Notes under the pieces: generated by a model
What the model was told of the DNA's origin: nothing
Seen by the model: the letters and a program-made list of their open reading frames with translations, nothing else
Databases searched by the model: none
In this document: positions 45,381-55,851 of the stretch, piece after piece
Layout of the letters: every line of letters begins with the position of its first letter
Position numbering within the stretch: the first letter of the stretch is position 1
Assembly: GCF_005405345.1 (NCBI RefSeq)
Contig: NZ_BJDW01000003.1
Coordinates: forward strand, 62,001-126,000
Direction of reading: 5' to 3'
Length of the DNA stretch: 64,000 nucleotides
Origin: Enterococcus viikkiensis
GTDB lineage: Bacteria; Bacillota; Bacilli; Lactobacillales; Enterococcaceae
Position numbers and translations under genes: made by a program

Positions 45381-46838
45381 TTACATAACTTGATTTAAAT
45401 GGGCTAAGGCTTTTTCTTTGCCTAATAATTCAACCGTTTCAGGTAATTCAGGTCCGTGGGTCACACCGCTGACGGCGACACGAATCGGCATCCATAATTT
45501 TTTCCCTTTAACGCCAGTTTCTTTTTGAACAGCTTTGATTGCAGCCAAAACATTCGCTGCATCTACCGTTTCCATTGCTTCTAATTGGGCTTTAAAAGCC
45601 TTCAATACCGTTGGTACATCTTCTTCCGCCAACACTGCTTTGGCAGCGTCATCCAAAACTGGATGTTCTTCAAAGAACAAGTTTGAGACTTCCGTAATTT
45701 CTGCGGTGTAGCTCATTTGTGGTTGATACAAGCTAATTACTCGTTTTACCCAATCTTTGCGTTCAGGCGTTGGATTTTCTTCAACTTTTCCAGCTTTGAT
45801 CAAGAATGGCAGACACAATTCAGTTAATTTGTCTAAGTCCATTGCTTTGATGTAATGGTTGTTCACCCATTCTAATTTCTTTGGATCAAAGGCCGCTGGT
45901 GATTTGCTTAACCGTTTTGTATCGAACAATTTAACCAACTCTTCTTGAGAAAAGATTTCGTCTTCACCGACTGGAGACCAGCCTAGTAAAGTAATGAAGT
46001 TAAACATTGCTTCTGGCAAATAACCTAATTCCCGGTATTGTTCGATGAATTGTAGAATACTTTCGTCACGTTTACTTAATTTTTTACCGGTTTCACTATT
46101 AATGATCAACGTCATGTGACCAAAGGTTGGACGTGTCCAACCGAAAGCATCGTAAATCATTAATTGTTTTGGCGTGTTGGCGATATGGTCGTCCCCACGC
46201 AATACATGTGTGATCTTCATAAAGTGATCATCTACGGCTACCGCAAAGTTATAGGTTGGCATGCCATCACGTTTTTGAATAACAAAATCGCCACCAACAT
46301 TATCCGATTCAAAACTGATTTCGCCTTTGACCATATCGTCAAAAGCAAAGCTAGTATTACGGGGAACACGGAAACGAACCACTGGTTCTAAACCTTGTGC
46401 TTCTTTTTCAGCTTGTTGTTCAGGTGTTAAGTTCGCACATTTGCCACCATAATGAGGCATCTCTCCACGAGCACGTTGCGCTTCACGTTCGGCTTCTAAC
46501 TCTTCTGGAGTGCAATAACATTTATAAGCCAAATTACTAGCCAATAATTGGTCGATCAATGGTTGATAAATCTCTCTGCGTTCAGATTGACGGTAAGGCC
46601 CGTATTCTCCTGGATTTTCTGGTGATTCATCCCAGTCGATCCCTAACCATGCCAAGTTTTCTAGCTGACTTTTTTCACCATCTTCAATGTTGCGTTTCAA
46701 GTCAGTATCCTCGATCCGAATGATGAATTCTCCATCATTGTGACGAGCGAATAAATAATTGAATAATGCTGTTCGAGCATTTCCGATGTGTAAGTGTCCA
46801 GTTGGACTTGGTGCATAACGTACACGAATTTTTGACAT
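45381..46838 (-). CDS. gltX: Glutamyl-tRNA synthetase
   Basis: The protein has 485 residues with the class I motifs HIGN ([17 protein letters not shown]) and KLSKR ([10 protein letters not shown]). Zinc-binding cysteines are seen in [11 protein letters not shown] and a later Cys. In low-GC Gram-positives the enzyme also charges tRNA-Gln with Glu for transamidation. The order gltX–cysE–cysS is standard in this group. Confidence 0.98.
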   Translation of the reverse strand: MSKIRVRYAPSPTGHLHIGNARTALFNYLFARHNDGEFIIRIEDTDLKRNIEDGEKSQLENLAWLGIDWDESPENPGEYGPYRQSERREIYQPLIDQLLASNLAYKCYCTPEELEAEREAQRARGEMPHYGGKCANLTPEQQAEKEAQGLEPVVRFRVPRNTSFAFDDMVKGEISFESDNVGGDFVIQKRDGMPTYNFAVAVDDHFMKITHVLRGDDHIANTPKQLMIYDAFGWTRPTFGHMTLIINSETGKKLSKRDESILQFIEQYRELGYLPEAMFNFITLLGWSPVGEDEIFSQEELVKLFDTKRLSKSPAAFDPKKLEWVNNHYIKAMDLDKLTELCLPFLIKAGKVEENPTPERKDWVKRVISLYQPQMSYTAEITEVSNLFFEEHPVLDDAAKAVLAEEDVPTVLKAFKAQLEAMETVDAANVLAAIKAVQKETGVKGKKLWMPIRVAVSGVTHGPELPETVELLGKEKALAHLNQVM

Positions 46839-46932
46839 AATTGGTTCCTCTTTCCCGCTTTTTTAGCAAATAAAACATTTGCTCCATAGCTCAAATTGTA
46901 CAATCAATCCATTGTTTAGTAAAGTCACAGCG

Positions 46933-48087
46933 TTACTTTGCTGTCTTATCATTGGTATAATCTAATTTCTTTTCAGGTGAATCGTCTTTGATATTGCGGC
47001 TCGAATGGGCTGGTTTCGCAAAAATCATCCGTCCAGCGGCTGTTTGCAACGCGCTAGTTACAACGACTTCGATATGCTCATTCATATAATGTTGACCATC
47101 TTCCACAACCACCATCGTACCATCGTCTAAATAAGCGACGCCTTGTTGCCGTTCTGTTCCGGCTTTAACGACTAAGACATTCATATTTTCCCCCGGAATC
47201 ACAACCGGCTTCACTGCATTGGCTAAGGCATTAATGTTCAAGACTGCGACATTTTGAAATTCAGATACTTTATTCAAGTTGTAATCGTTGGTGACGATCA
47301 CACCGTCTAACAATTTTGCTAATTTAATCAATTTACTATCAACTTCGCTGATATCTTCAAAGTCACCATCGTACATTTCAACAGCGATGCCTTCTTCTTT
47401 TTGCAAAGCATTCAAGATATCTAACCCGCGACGCCCGCGAACACGTTTCAAGCTGTCACCAGAGTCTGCGATATATTGCAATTCATATAAGACAAAATTC
47501 GGAATCATTAAGACCCCTTCTAAAAAACCAGTCTTCGCAATATCGTAGATGCGACCATCAATGATCACGCTAGTATCCAAGATCTTGTACTTATGAAAAT
47601 GATCATCGGCTTTACGTTCTAGCACTTCTCCATCGTTGGTCTCAGTTTTTTTATTCCGACCACCGAAGAATTTTTTCAATTCATCGATTCGGGTCGTTCC
47701 CATCCGAAACCCTAAATAACCTAATAGCAGCATAATCAAGATCGGTAACGCGCTATTAATGAATGGAATTGGGATCTGATACAACGGCGTCGTACCAATC
47801 AATCCTAGCGTCAATCCTAAGATTGCACCGACCACTCCAAATAAAATATAGGTTAAACTCAGTTCATTTAATTGTTTTTCGATTTTCTTTACACCAACTG
47901 TGATTGGTTCTACGATCGCCAAAGAAATAAGATAAAAAATAATTGCACCGATTAGGCCATTCGTAAATGAATTATTCAACCACATGTTGTTTGCATAACC
48001 GATTGCTAACCATGCTATGGGCAATAGGGTAATCCCTAAACTCATCCCAACAATGGTAACGATCACTGTCAACACACGTTTTTGCAT
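46933..48087 (-). CDS. PIN/TRAM-domain membrane protein (YacL-like)
   Basis: The protein has 384 residues: four membrane segments (about 1-140), a PIN nuclease domain (ILDTSVIIDGRIYDIAKTG; VIVTNDYNLNKV) and a C-terminal TRAM domain. PIN domains cut RNA with acidic metal ligands; all expected Asp are visible. The function of YacL is not established. It lies between radA and gltX as in Bacillus. Confidence 0.88.
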   Translation of the reverse strand: MQKRVLTVIVTIVGMSLGITLLPIAWLAIGYANNMWLNNSFTNGLIGAIIFYLISLAIVEPITVGVKKIEKQLNELSLTYILFGVVGAILGLTLGLIGTTPLYQIPIPFINSALPILIMLLLGYLGFRMGTTRIDELKKFFGGRNKKTETNDGEVLERKADDHFHKYKILDTSVIIDGRIYDIAKTGFLEGVLMIPNFVLYELQYIADSGDSLKRVRGRRGLDILNALQKEEGIAVEMYDGDFEDISEVDSKLIKLAKLLDGVIVTNDYNLNKVSEFQNVAVLNINALANAVKPVVIPGENMNVLVVKAGTERQQGVAYLDDGTMVVVEDGQHYMNEHIEVVVTSALQTAAGRMIFAKPAHSSRNIKDDSPEKKLDYTNDKTAK

Positions 48088-48114
48088 GCCATCCCTCCTA
48101 AAAAATTATTCAAC

Positions 48115-48138
48115 GGTGCGGAGAAAAATCTCCACACC
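48115..48138 (-). terminator. Possible weak terminator after radA
   Basis: GGTGCGGAGA pairs with TCTCCACACC with one mismatch. A T run follows only after eleven nucleotides on the minus strand, so termination may be partial. Confidence 0.35.
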
Positions 48139-48151
48139 CGTGAGTCACATT

Positions 48152-49522
48152 TTAACGAAATACTTTTCTCAAGGTTTCCCCTAAGGTCGCCACTGGAATC
48201 AATTCGATGCCTTTTGGCGGTGTCCATTCACCCAGATTGTTCTTCGGTAAATAGATTTTTTTGAAGCCTAATTTACTTGCTTCTTTGACGCGTTGTTCAA
48301 TACTGCTGACGCGGCGAATCTCTCCGGTCAAACCAATTTCACCGATAAAACACTCGGTGGCCTCCGTCCCGTTTTCTTTGTAGCTGGAAGCAATCGCTAC
48401 CGCTACCGCCAAGTCAATCGCCGGCTCATTCAGCTTGACGCCGCCAGCGGCTTTCAAATAGGCATCTTGGTTTTGCAGCAGAAGGCCTGCCCGTTTTTCT
48501 AGCACCGCCATAATCAATGAAACACGATTAAAATCCAGTCCCGTCGTCGTACGTTTCGCGTTGCCGAAAACCGTTGGTGTGACTAAGGCCTGGACTTCGA
48601 CTAAAATCGGCCGGCTACCTTCCATCGCGACGACGATCGCCGAACCGGTGGCTCCTTCCAAGCGTTCTTCTAAGAAAACCTGTGAAGGGTTGGCCACTTC
48701 GACTAAACCACTTTCCCGCATTTCAAAAATCCCAATCTCATTTGTCGATCCAAACCGGTTTTTCACCGCTCGTAAGATACGGAAGCTGTGATGCTTCTCG
48801 CCTTCAAAGTACAACACGGTGTCCACCATATGTTCCAACATTCGCGGACCGGCGATGTTTCCTTCTTTAGTTACGTGACCGACGATAAAGATCGCAATGC
48901 CATTGGTCTTCGCTAACTTCAATAATTCTGCGGTCGTTTCTCGTACTTGACTGACCGAACCCGCCACACTGGTAATGTCTGGTTGGGTCATGGTTTGAAT
49001 CGAGTCGATAATTACATAATCTGGCTTCAAATTCTCGATTGTGCGGCTGATCTCACCCATGTCTGTCTCGGCATACAAATAGAAATCAGTGTCGCTAGAC
49101 CCTAGACGTTCCGCCCGCAACTTAATTTGCTGCGCGCTTTCCTCCCCTGACACATACAAAACAGTACCGCCTGTTGCCGCTAATTGATGAGAAACTTGTA
49201 AAAGCAGGGTCGACTTTCCGATTCCGGGGTCACCACCGATTAAGACGAGCGAACCCGGTACCACACCACCGCCAAGCACGCGGTTCAATTCGGCTAACTC
49301 TGTTTGAACACGCGTTTCCTTTTTGAAGACCACATCTTTCAATTTGGTGGGCTGTGCTCGTTCACCGGTTAAACTGACCCGATTGCGGCGATCTTCCGGA
49401 TGGTTTTGTTCAATTTCTTCCACCATTGTATTCCAATTTCCACAGTTGGGACAGCGCCCCAGATATTTAGGCGAAACATAACCGCATTCTTGACAGATAA
49501 ATTGTGTCTTGGATTTTTTTGC
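48152..49522 (-). CDS. radA: DNA repair protein RadA
   Basis: The protein has 456 residues from the TTG at 49522, 8 nt after GAGG; a TTG seven codons earlier has no site. It has a zinc finger (C-x2-C-x9-C-x2-C in FICQECGY…RCPNCG), a RecA-like ATPase ([10 protein letters not shown]) and a C-terminal Lon-like domain. RadA is a helicase that drives branch migration. The downstream order radA–yacL–gltX is conserved. Confidence 0.97.
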   Translation of the reverse strand, partial: AKKSKTQFICQECGYVSPKYLGRCPNCGNWNTMVEEIEQNHPEDRRNRVSLTGERAQPTKLKDVVFKKETRVQTELAELNRVLGGGVVPGSLVLIGGDPGIGKSTLLLQVSHQLAATGGTVLYVSGEESAQQIKLRAERLGSSDTDFYLYAETDMGEISRTIENLKPDYVIIDSIQTMTQPDITSVAGSVSQVRETTAELLKLAKTNGIAIFIVGHVTKEGNIAGPRMLEHMVDTVLYFEGEKHHSFRILRAVKNRFGSTNEIGIFEMRESGLVEVANPSQVFLEERLEGATGSAIVVAMEGSRPILVEVQALVTPTVFGNAKRTTTGLDFNRVSLIMAVLEKRAGLLLQNQDAYLKAAGGVKLNEPAIDLAVAVAIASSYKENGTEATECFIGEIGLTGEIRRVSSIEQRVKEASKLGFKKIYLPKNNLGEWTPPKGIELIPVATLGETLRKVFR

Positions 49523-49551
49523 CAAAACTTTCGCCTCACTCAAAATAGATT

Positions 49552-50058
49552 TTATTGTTGATCAGATGAACCAAAGCCACCAGTCCGAAGCGTTTCAGCC
49601 CGGTCATTATCCGCTTTGAGGAAGGGTAAGAAAATCCCTTGGCCGATGCGTTCACCTTTTTTAATTTTTACATCCGTTAAACCAAAATTCGAAAATTGGA
49701 ACATGATGTGTCCCTCGTTGTCTGAATTGTTGTAATAATCGCTATCGATCACGCCGATTCCGTTACTTAAAGTAATGAACCGTTTCAACGGATTGCTGGA
49801 GCGATTAGCTAACTGCAAATACTCATCTTCACCCATATAAGCTTTGATTCCAGTCGGGACCAAAACCGGCTTAAGGATTTTCTCTGAAGCTTCTGCGTCT
49901 TTCGTGAAATGTTGGATCACTTGCTTCCAAATCGCTGGAATGACGATATCCTCTGCTGCTTCAAAATCATAGCCAGCGGCATTTTTTGTTGCTCGTATCG
50001 GTAAATGGATGCCTTTTGCTTGATATGCTGTTGTAATTTCAAACCCTCTTACTGTCAT
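49552..50058 (-). CDS. dut: dUTP diphosphatase (dUTPase)
   Basis: The protein has 168 residues. The motifs of trimeric dUTPases are seen: [43 protein letters not shown], and the C-terminal TGGFGSSDQ that closes the site. It hydrolyses dUTP to dUMP, preventing uracil in DNA. It is longer than the usual 140-150 residues because of an insertion at about 45-70, typical of the YosS/YncF branch. Confidence 0.94.
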   Translation of the reverse strand: MTVRGFEITTAYQAKGIHLPIRATKNAAGYDFEAAEDIVIPAIWKQVIQHFTKDAEASEKILKPVLVPTGIKAYMGEDEYLQLANRSSNPLKRFITLSNGIGVIDSDYYNNSDNEGHIMFQFSNFGLTDVKIKKGERIGQGIFLPFLKADNDRAETLRTGGFGSSDQQ

Positions 50059-50266
50059 AATGGACTCCCTTTTTTAAAAACAAAAATGCTTTTTTGATCA
50101 TTGCTTAGATGATTTTACAAATCACCTGAAAACCCAAAGAAATTCTCGTCAAAATAAGCTGCTCTTTCTTTGTGAAACATATAGTTATTTTAACATAGTG
50201 CGCCTTTGGATTCGTCATTCTTTTACGAAAACTCTGGGGAAATTTAATGAATTTTTTTCTTCTTTA

Positions 50267-52066
50267 CTAATTTTCACTGATCCGTTGATCTAGTGCTGGA
50301 ATCCGATTAATATACATCTCGATCCGCTTCGCATAAGAAGGTTTTTCCTCATACGTTTTGATTTGATTCTTCAATGTTCCCAAGTCGTCTGTTATGATGC
50401 CATTCACGTTTAACGAGATCATTCGATCCATTGAATCCGCATTGTTTACTGTCCAAGCATAAACACTCTTCTGCTCTTGATGGGCCCGTTGAACAAAATC
50501 ACTCGTCAGCGTCGTTTCCTCCATCGTATAGCCATTCGCCGCTGTTTGAGGGAATACTAAATTATACGGCAGGATGTAGCTGACAAACAACTTTGGCGCT
50601 TCCTTTTTCAACTCCACCACTACATCATAGTCTAACGAATGTATGCGATGATGGTGGGTCAAAATATTTTTTTGATATTTTTCAACAAAATTTTTCACCA
50701 TATCTTTCGAATCCGCAGCGCTTGTTTTGATTTCAATCAGCAATTTCTGCTGATGCTGATTGGCGTAAGCTAGATAATCATCAAAGCTTGCCACCGGTGC
50801 CACGTGACCATTTTCTGTTGCAAATAAATCCTGTAATTCTACCAAAGTCAGATCATGAGTCGTTTTATCTTGCCCAGTTAAATTTTTCAGATTTTTATCA
50901 TGCATTACAACGAATTGATGATCCTTGGTTTCTTGAATATCCATCTCGATATAATCCGGCTTTTCTTTGATTGTTTCAGCCATCGCAGGGATCGTATTTT
51001 GAACACCGTTTCCATCATCCACTCCTCGATGAGAAATGGTCAGCGGAATCGCATCAGTCAAACCAGCGAGGTAAAGGGCATTGCTGATTAGAATCGAGCC
51101 GCCAAAAAAGAGACACAATGCTCCGGCTGCGATTCGCCTCCAAAGACTCAGACGCTTCAAGTGCACAGGTCGTTCGCCGCTAATCATTAGCGGATAAAAT
51201 TTTTGTACTAAGACACTGAAGTAAAGGACTGTCGCCCAAGCCAGCATTAATTGACTAAAAAATTGAATACTCGTCAAGGTTAGCATCGCTCCCACTGCTG
51301 GAAAAGGTGCGGGCAATAAATCAAAGATTGTTTGACAAAGATAGCTGAATCCGTAACCAACATAAGAGATAAAGGTCAAAAACATCGTCAAAATAAAAAT
51401 ACGCCAACCGTAGTGCCAGAACCGATGATGGGTCAGTTTCAAACTTTTTTCAATCGCAGCCTTTGGTCTTTCGTCAGAAAAAATCATTAACGGCAAAACA
51501 AATAATAACCGAATTCCGATATAAGACACTACTAGCGAGCCCACCACTAGTAAAAGGGCAAAAACTACATTTTCACTCAAATATTCCAAAATAAAAACCG
51601 GAATTGTGACTTTGCTTAATAAAGGGGTTCGAAAAATTGCATTGGCAAAAGGCAGAATCAAGAGAAAATAGAATAGAAAGAAAAAGAATGTCGCTGGACG
51701 TAAATGCCGCATGCGATAGATCGATTGCTTAAAGATACCCCACAGCGACCGATTCTCCTTCGTTTGAATACTTTTTATGCCTAACAATTGAAACGTAAAT
51801 TGCAAAAAAACCAACGTCAAAACGAGAGCAAGCAATAAGAGCAGTGCAATCAAGACGGCTGGATGTTTAGTGATGATTGTTAAAATATTGGTATTAGAAA
51901 CATAAGGAATATTGCCTCGCTGTAAAATAAAGGCCACTAAAAATTGCACCACGGGAATCACCAGCATCTCTAAGACAATATTTGTACCAACAATCAAAAG
52001 AATATAGCTACCCCAATGACGTAAAAACTCTCGTGAATAGGTAAAGAAAAACCGAAGTGAAGACAC
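50267..52066 (-). CDS. Membrane-anchored glycerophosphodiester phosphodiesterase
   Basis: The protein has 599 residues. The first about 330 residues hold about eight membrane segments of a DUF/GlpF-like domain; then comes an extracellular GDPD domain with HRG (TISHRGVDDGNG), EMDIQ and HD in VVMHDKN as catalytic residues. The GTG start lies 8 nt after GGAGG. It would hydrolyse glycerophosphodiesters or polymer units outside the membrane; the exact substrate is unknown. Confidence 0.88.
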   Translation of the reverse strand: MSSLRFFFTYSREFLRHWGSYILLIVGTNIVLEMLVIPVVQFLVAFILQRGNIPYVSNTNILTIITKHPAVLIALLLLLALVLTLVFLQFTFQLLGIKSIQTKENRSLWGIFKQSIYRMRHLRPATFFFFLFYFLLILPFANAIFRTPLLSKVTIPVFILEYLSENVVFALLLVVGSLVVSYIGIRLLFVLPLMIFSDERPKAAIEKSLKLTHHRFWHYGWRIFILTMFLTFISYVGYGFSYLCQTIFDLLPAPFPAVGAMLTLTSIQFFSQLMLAWATVLYFSVLVQKFYPLMISGERPVHLKRLSLWRRIAAGALCLFFGGSILISNALYLAGLTDAIPLTISHRGVDDGNGVQNTIPAMAETIKEKPDYIEMDIQETKDHQFVVMHDKNLKNLTGQDKTTHDLTLVELQDLFATENGHVAPVASFDDYLAYANQHQQKLLIEIKTSAADSKDMVKNFVEKYQKNILTHHHRIHSLDYDVVVELKKEAPKLFVSYILPYNLVFPQTAANGYTMEETTLTSDFVQRAHQEQKSVYAWTVNNADSMDRMISLNVNGIITDDLGTLKNQIKTYEEKPSYAKRIEMYINRIPALDQRISEN

Positions 52067-52139
52067 CTTGCATTCCTCCTTATTAAAAGTAAAACACTTT
52101 TGATAACTGATAAAAGCACCACTGACCGCTAGCTCGTTT

Positions 52140-52285
52140 TAAGGTATCTCTTTTTCCAAAATCGGAAAAAGAAAGGTGATCCTCGTACGCATATCATCCA
52201 ACTAAACAGCTTATACTATTATTTTCATTCAAATCCTAGTATTGAAATTGAAACTTAAGAACTGCGAAAAGTTGGACTGACAAGA
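52140..52285 (-). repeat. Dispersed intergenic repeat, copy upstream of the GDPD gene
   Basis: On the + strand, TCTTTTTCC/GGAAAAAGA, the core GATCCTCGTACGCATATCAT, and GGACTGACA at 52274-52282 match the family. The middle part between the hairpins is diverged. Confidence 0.55.
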
Positions 52286-52288
52286 ATA

Positions 52289-52317
52289 ATCGGGCACAGA
52301 AGGGTTATGTGTCCGAT
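52289..52317 (-). terminator. Possible terminator after the CDF gene
   Basis: ATCGGACAC and GTGCCCGAT pair with one mismatch; the tail (ATTATTCTTG) is only moderately T-rich. Confidence 0.45.
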
Positions 52318-53270
52318 TGTGTTTGGCGTTTTTGATCGTAGTTGGGATCAAATTCGTCGGTTTCGATATAGATATAGGCTTTTTTATCTGGTAGTGCTTG
52401 GCGGATCACTCGTTCGATCTGATTGACGACATCGTAGCTGACGCCTTCATAAGAATCCGCGATATCGATCTTGGCGGCGATCATCACTTCAGTTGGTCCT
52501 AAGTGCACCGTTTTGATATCGATGACTTTTTTGACTTCTTCGCGGTTGAAGGCCGTTTGAATTTTCAACAGGTCTGCTTTTGAGACGCTTTCGCCAATAA
52601 TCAAGCTGTAAAATTCTCGCGCTAAAAAGATCGAGGCAAACAAAAGCATCATCCCGATCAACAATCCACTCAAGGCGTCAAACATCGGATTGCCAGTCAG
52701 CATCGTTAAAATAGTTCCGACAATCGCTAAAACTAACCCGATCACCGCACAAAAATCTTCCGTAAAAATAATCAAAATTTCACTATGACGACTTTCATGT
52801 AAAAAGCGGAATAACGACAATTTTTCCGTATTCAGCTCATGAATTTCCTTGATTGCAATTCGCAACGAGCTGCCTTCAACTAGAATCCCGAAAACTAGGA
52901 TTGCTAAGATGATTAAAGGATTTTCTACTTCATGGCTGGGATGGAACAATTTTTCCACGGCTTCCCAAATCCCTAAAGCACCCCCACCAAAAAACAGCAT
53001 GGTTGCTACAATGGTACTAAAGAAATATTTTGCCCGGCCTTCACCAAACTGATGCAGCTCACTTTGGCCCCGATTCGCCCGGCGATTACCGAATAATAGT
53101 AAAATTTGATTGCTACAATCCACCACACTGTGGATGCTTTCATTCATCATCGCAGCACTGCCGCTAAGCATATAGCCGACAAACTTACTGACTGCGACTA
53201 AAATATTCGCTAACAGCGCAGCCAGTACGGCCATCGACCCTTGCGTTTTTTTCTCTTCCATTTGATTCAC
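52305..53270 (-). CDS. Cation diffusion facilitator family transporter
   Basis: The protein has 321 residues with six membrane segments; the metal site shows in SAAMMNESIHSVVD (TM2, N-x-x-x-D type with H) and a second in DFCAVIGLVLA (TM5). The C-terminal cytosolic domain has the CDF ferredoxin-like fold. It probably exports Zn2+, Mn2+ or Fe2+. The Asn-in-place-of-Asp pattern of TM2 makes the metal uncertain. The start may be GTG at 53270 or ATG at 53261. Confidence 0.88.
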   Translation of the reverse strand: MNQMEEKKTQGSMAVLAALLANILVAVSKFVGYMLSGSAAMMNESIHSVVDCSNQILLLFGNRRANRGQSELHQFGEGRAKYFFSTIVATMLFFGGGALGIWEAVEKLFHPSHEVENPLIILAILVFGILVEGSSLRIAIKEIHELNTEKLSLFRFLHESRHSEILIIFTEDFCAVIGLVLAIVGTILTMLTGNPMFDALSGLLIGMMLLFASIFLAREFYSLIIGESVSKADLLKIQTAFNREEVKKVIDIKTVHLGPTEVMIAAKIDIADSYEGVSYDVVNQIERVIRQALPDKKAYIYIETDEFDPNYDQKRQTQSDT

Positions 53271-53405
53271 TCACTTCCTGATTGTATCTATTATAAATCA
53301 GAAAGGAAAAATCATAAAAACATATCTCTTTCCCTTCGTGAAGCAAATCCCTCGTCTTTAGAGCTGAATTGTGGAAAAATCAAAAGAAAGCTAGGAGGGA
53401 TTTTT

Positions 53406-53774
53406 ATGCGTCTATGGCATGAAGCACTGATACCCGTACTTCCACGACAACAATTATTAGGGCAGCATCGCGAAATTGCTGCGTTGCGGGGCAAAGGCTG
53501 GGGCAAAAAGCACGCCACGGTGGATTATGTTTTCACTCATCCTTATTACAAATTGTATCAATTTCATTTATTGGTTCTGGAGGAAATGAAGTATCGTGGC
53601 TACAAGCCTGATTCCTTATGGTTCGATCCGCTGTACCGCGGGAAAAACTTATCTCCTTTAGCAGCGACTCAGCCATTCCCCCTCACTCGTCCGATCTATC
53701 CCGAGCATAATGAAGATTATCTAACAGAATGTCTGCTGAATCTGGCGCAAAAAGGCATCCATCCTTTTGACTAA
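53406..53774 (+). CDS. Pyrimidine-dimer DNA glycosylase family protein (Pyr_excise)
   Basis: The protein has 122 residues from the ATG after TAGGAGGG; the frame extends upstream without a site. MRLWHEALIPVLPRQQLLGQHRE is typical of the family related to T4 endonuclease V (PF03013/TIGR02328), in which the N-terminal residue region and Arg/His residues cut at pyrimidine dimers. It converges on a putative repair operon; the two stop codons overlap by 4 nt. Confidence 0.82.
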   Translation: MRLWHEALIPVLPRQQLLGQHREIAALRGKGWGKKHATVDYVFTHPYYKLYQFHLLVLEEMKYRGYKPDSLWFDPLYRGKNLSPLAATQPFPLTRPIYPEHNEDYLTECLLNLAQKGIHPFD

Positions 53775-54517
53775 GCCTTAAACTCGGTCATATCCCCACG
53801 AAAACGCAAGGGCAGATGATTCCGTTGAGCCCGATAATTGGCTCGTTCATCAATCGTCACTGCTCGTAAAAAAGTCTGCCATTGCTGGCGAATGTCCTGT
53901 TCCTCACTGGCTTCCGAAAATTCGGGACAGCTAGTATTTGCCATCAAATGGATGTCCCCCTGATCAATGATCCCCAAAAGCTCATGGGTCTCATCATAAA
54001 TCATGATTTTTTCTTGGGGATAACGCTCGGCGAAATGAGGACACAGATAAGGCATGACATAGTGCTTTGGATGGATTTTGATGAATAACACGTCGCCAAC
54101 ATATTCAAACCGGACAAACCCCGTCAATGCATGGCTTTCTCCAAGCAAGGCTCGAATACTTTTGGCTAACGCTAGGATCGCAGGATGTCCTAAATGATTT
54201 TCTAATAAATCCTTTGTCTGCAACGCAATCTCGATTGCTTCTAATAAATAGCGTTCTTTCCCTTCTAGCGTAGCGTAAAAACCATTTTGAATAAATTGAA
54301 AGTTTTCTGATCGCAATCGTTGACGCAGACGGCGATAAATTTTTTCCCCTCGTAGCACATCCGTTTCGATCCACTCCGCCAAAAATAAAGTTTCGACCGC
54401 TGTCTCCGGTGATAAGATTAGTGTCGGAAATTTTTTCTCCCGAAAGCTACGATCCACGATAGTCATAAACCCTAAAAAGCTACCATCATACTCCCAATGC
54501 TCCGCGGATTCTTCCAT
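53771..54517 (-). CDS. TIGR03915-type DNA-metabolism protein
   Basis: The protein has 248 residues; the ATG at 54517 is 4 nt after AGGTGAG. It contains a conserved middle (VRFEYVGDVLFIKIHPKHYV) and C-terminal QWQTFLRAVTIDERANYRAQRNHLPLRF. Homologues are always beside the radical SAM partner and are thought to act in DNA modification or repair; the reaction is unknown. It is the second gene of the operon and starts 6 nt after the partner's stop. Confidence 0.85.
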   Translation of the reverse strand: MEESAEHWEYDGSFLGFMTIVDRSFREKKFPTLILSPETAVETLFLAEWIETDVLRGEKIYRRLRQRLRSENFQFIQNGFYATLEGKERYLLEAIEIALQTKDLLENHLGHPAILALAKSIRALLGESHALTGFVRFEYVGDVLFIKIHPKHYVMPYLCPHFAERYPQEKIMIYDETHELLGIIDQGDIHLMANTSCPEFSEASEEQDIRQQWQTFLRAVTIDERANYRAQRNHLPLRFRGDMTEFKA

Positions 54518-54522
54518 GAAAC

Positions 54523-55818
54523 TCACCTACTTTTCGCGTGCTCAAAACGTTCCACATCAAATAAGGATAGCTGTTCACTAGTGGATTGTGTGTTGTGCTT
54601 CTTTAACACCTCATATTGCTTTGAAGAAATCAGCGAGGTGATGATCCATTCCGGATCTTTGATCAATCCGGCAGGCGTTTCATGGTTGCAGGCGATAAAA
54701 TATTGCGCCCGCTTGATCACGATGCCTAATTTTTTTAAATCGGTGAGATGCAATCGATAATATTTTCTTGCCTTTACGATGTTTTGCGCGCTCTTCGGCC
54801 CGATCCCGGGAACGCGCAACAACTGATCGTAGGATGCCGTCTGGACGTCAACGGGGAAGCGTTGGTAATTTTGTACCGCCCAATTGGCTTTAGGATCGAG
54901 ATATAAATTAAAGTTTGGTTTGTCCTCAGATAAAATCTCGTCCGTGGTAAATTTGTAATAACGTAACAACCAATCCGCCTGATACAACCGATGTTCTCTT
55001 AATAGCGGCGGATCTGTCGTCACTGCCGGCAATAACTTATCTTGATTGACTGGAATATAGGCCGAATAATAGACCCGCTTCAATTGATACTTTTGATACA
55101 AATTCTCCGAAATCTTCACGATTGAACGATCACTCTCAGGGCTAGCTCCGATAATCATCTGAGTTGACTGACCAGCTGGCACAAAACTTGGTGCATTCCG
55201 CACCATTGGTAAGAATTCCTGTTCTTTTTTTACCGTCGTAATCTGCTTCATCGGCTTGTATACGTCAAAGGGATCTTTATCTGGAGCCAGCAATTTTAGA
55301 CTTTCGCGGGAAGGGAGTTCAACATTGACACTCATTCGATCCGCCAGAAAACCAAGTTCTTCGATTAATTTTTCATCCGCGCCAGGAATCGCCTTAACGT
55401 GGATATACCCACGAAAGCCTTTTTCTTCCCTTAAAATTTTTAGCGTTTTGATTAAGAGCTCACAAGTGTAGTCCGGGTTCTTGATAATGGCAGAGCTCAA
55501 AAACAAGCCTTCGATATAATTGCGCAGATAGAAATCCATCGTTAAATCTGCCACCTCTTGCGGCGTGAACGTCGCTCGCGGAATCGCATTCGATTTTCGA
55601 TTGATGCAATAATGACAATCAAAGATGCAAGCATTAGTGAATAACAATTTTAATAACGATACGCAGCGTCCATCGGGGGTAAAGGAATGACAAATTCCAG
55701 AGACTTGCGTGCTTCCTACCGTTCCCTGCCGCGTATTATTTTCTACACCACTGCTGGAACAAGAAACATCATATTTCGCTGACTCAGCCAAAATTTCAAT
55801 TTTTCTTTCCAGCTCCAT
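54523..55818 (-). CDS. TIGR03916-type radical SAM protein, putative DNA modification/repair
   Basis: The protein has 431 residues from the ATG at 55818, 7 nt after GGAGG. The Fe-S cluster motif is C-x3-C-x2-C (CIFDCHYC) near residue 75, and a helix-hairpin-helix (RVPGIGPKSAQNIVKAR) at about 340 suggests DNA binding. The reaction is not established. A near-perfect SOS box overlaps its promoter region, so it is probably induced by DNA damage. Confidence 0.9.
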   Translation of the reverse strand: MELERKIEILAESAKYDVSCSSSGVENNTRQGTVGSTQVSGICHSFTPDGRCVSLLKLLFTNACIFDCHYCINRKSNAIPRATFTPQEVADLTMDFYLRNYIEGLFLSSAIIKNPDYTCELLIKTLKILREEKGFRGYIHVKAIPGADEKLIEELGFLADRMSVNVELPSRESLKLLAPDKDPFDVYKPMKQITTVKKEQEFLPMVRNAPSFVPAGQSTQMIIGASPESDRSIVKISENLYQKYQLKRVYYSAYIPVNQDKLLPAVTTDPPLLREHRLYQADWLLRYYKFTTDEILSEDKPNFNLYLDPKANWAVQNYQRFPVDVQTASYDQLLRVPGIGPKSAQNIVKARKYYRLHLTDLKKLGIVIKRAQYFIACNHETPAGLIKDPEWIITSLISSKQYEVLKKHNTQSTSEQLSLFDVERFEHAKSR

Positions 55819-55837
55819 CAAAAGTCCTCCTTTTTAT

Positions 55838-55851
55838 CGAACGTATGTTCT
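55838..55851. promoter_or_regulatory. SOS (LexA) box of the radical SAM operon
   Basis: CGAACGTATGTTCT matches the Gram-positive consensus CGAAC-N4-GTTCG at all but the last base. It lies 19 nt upstream of the ATG, where LexA would block transcription. Confidence 0.8.
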
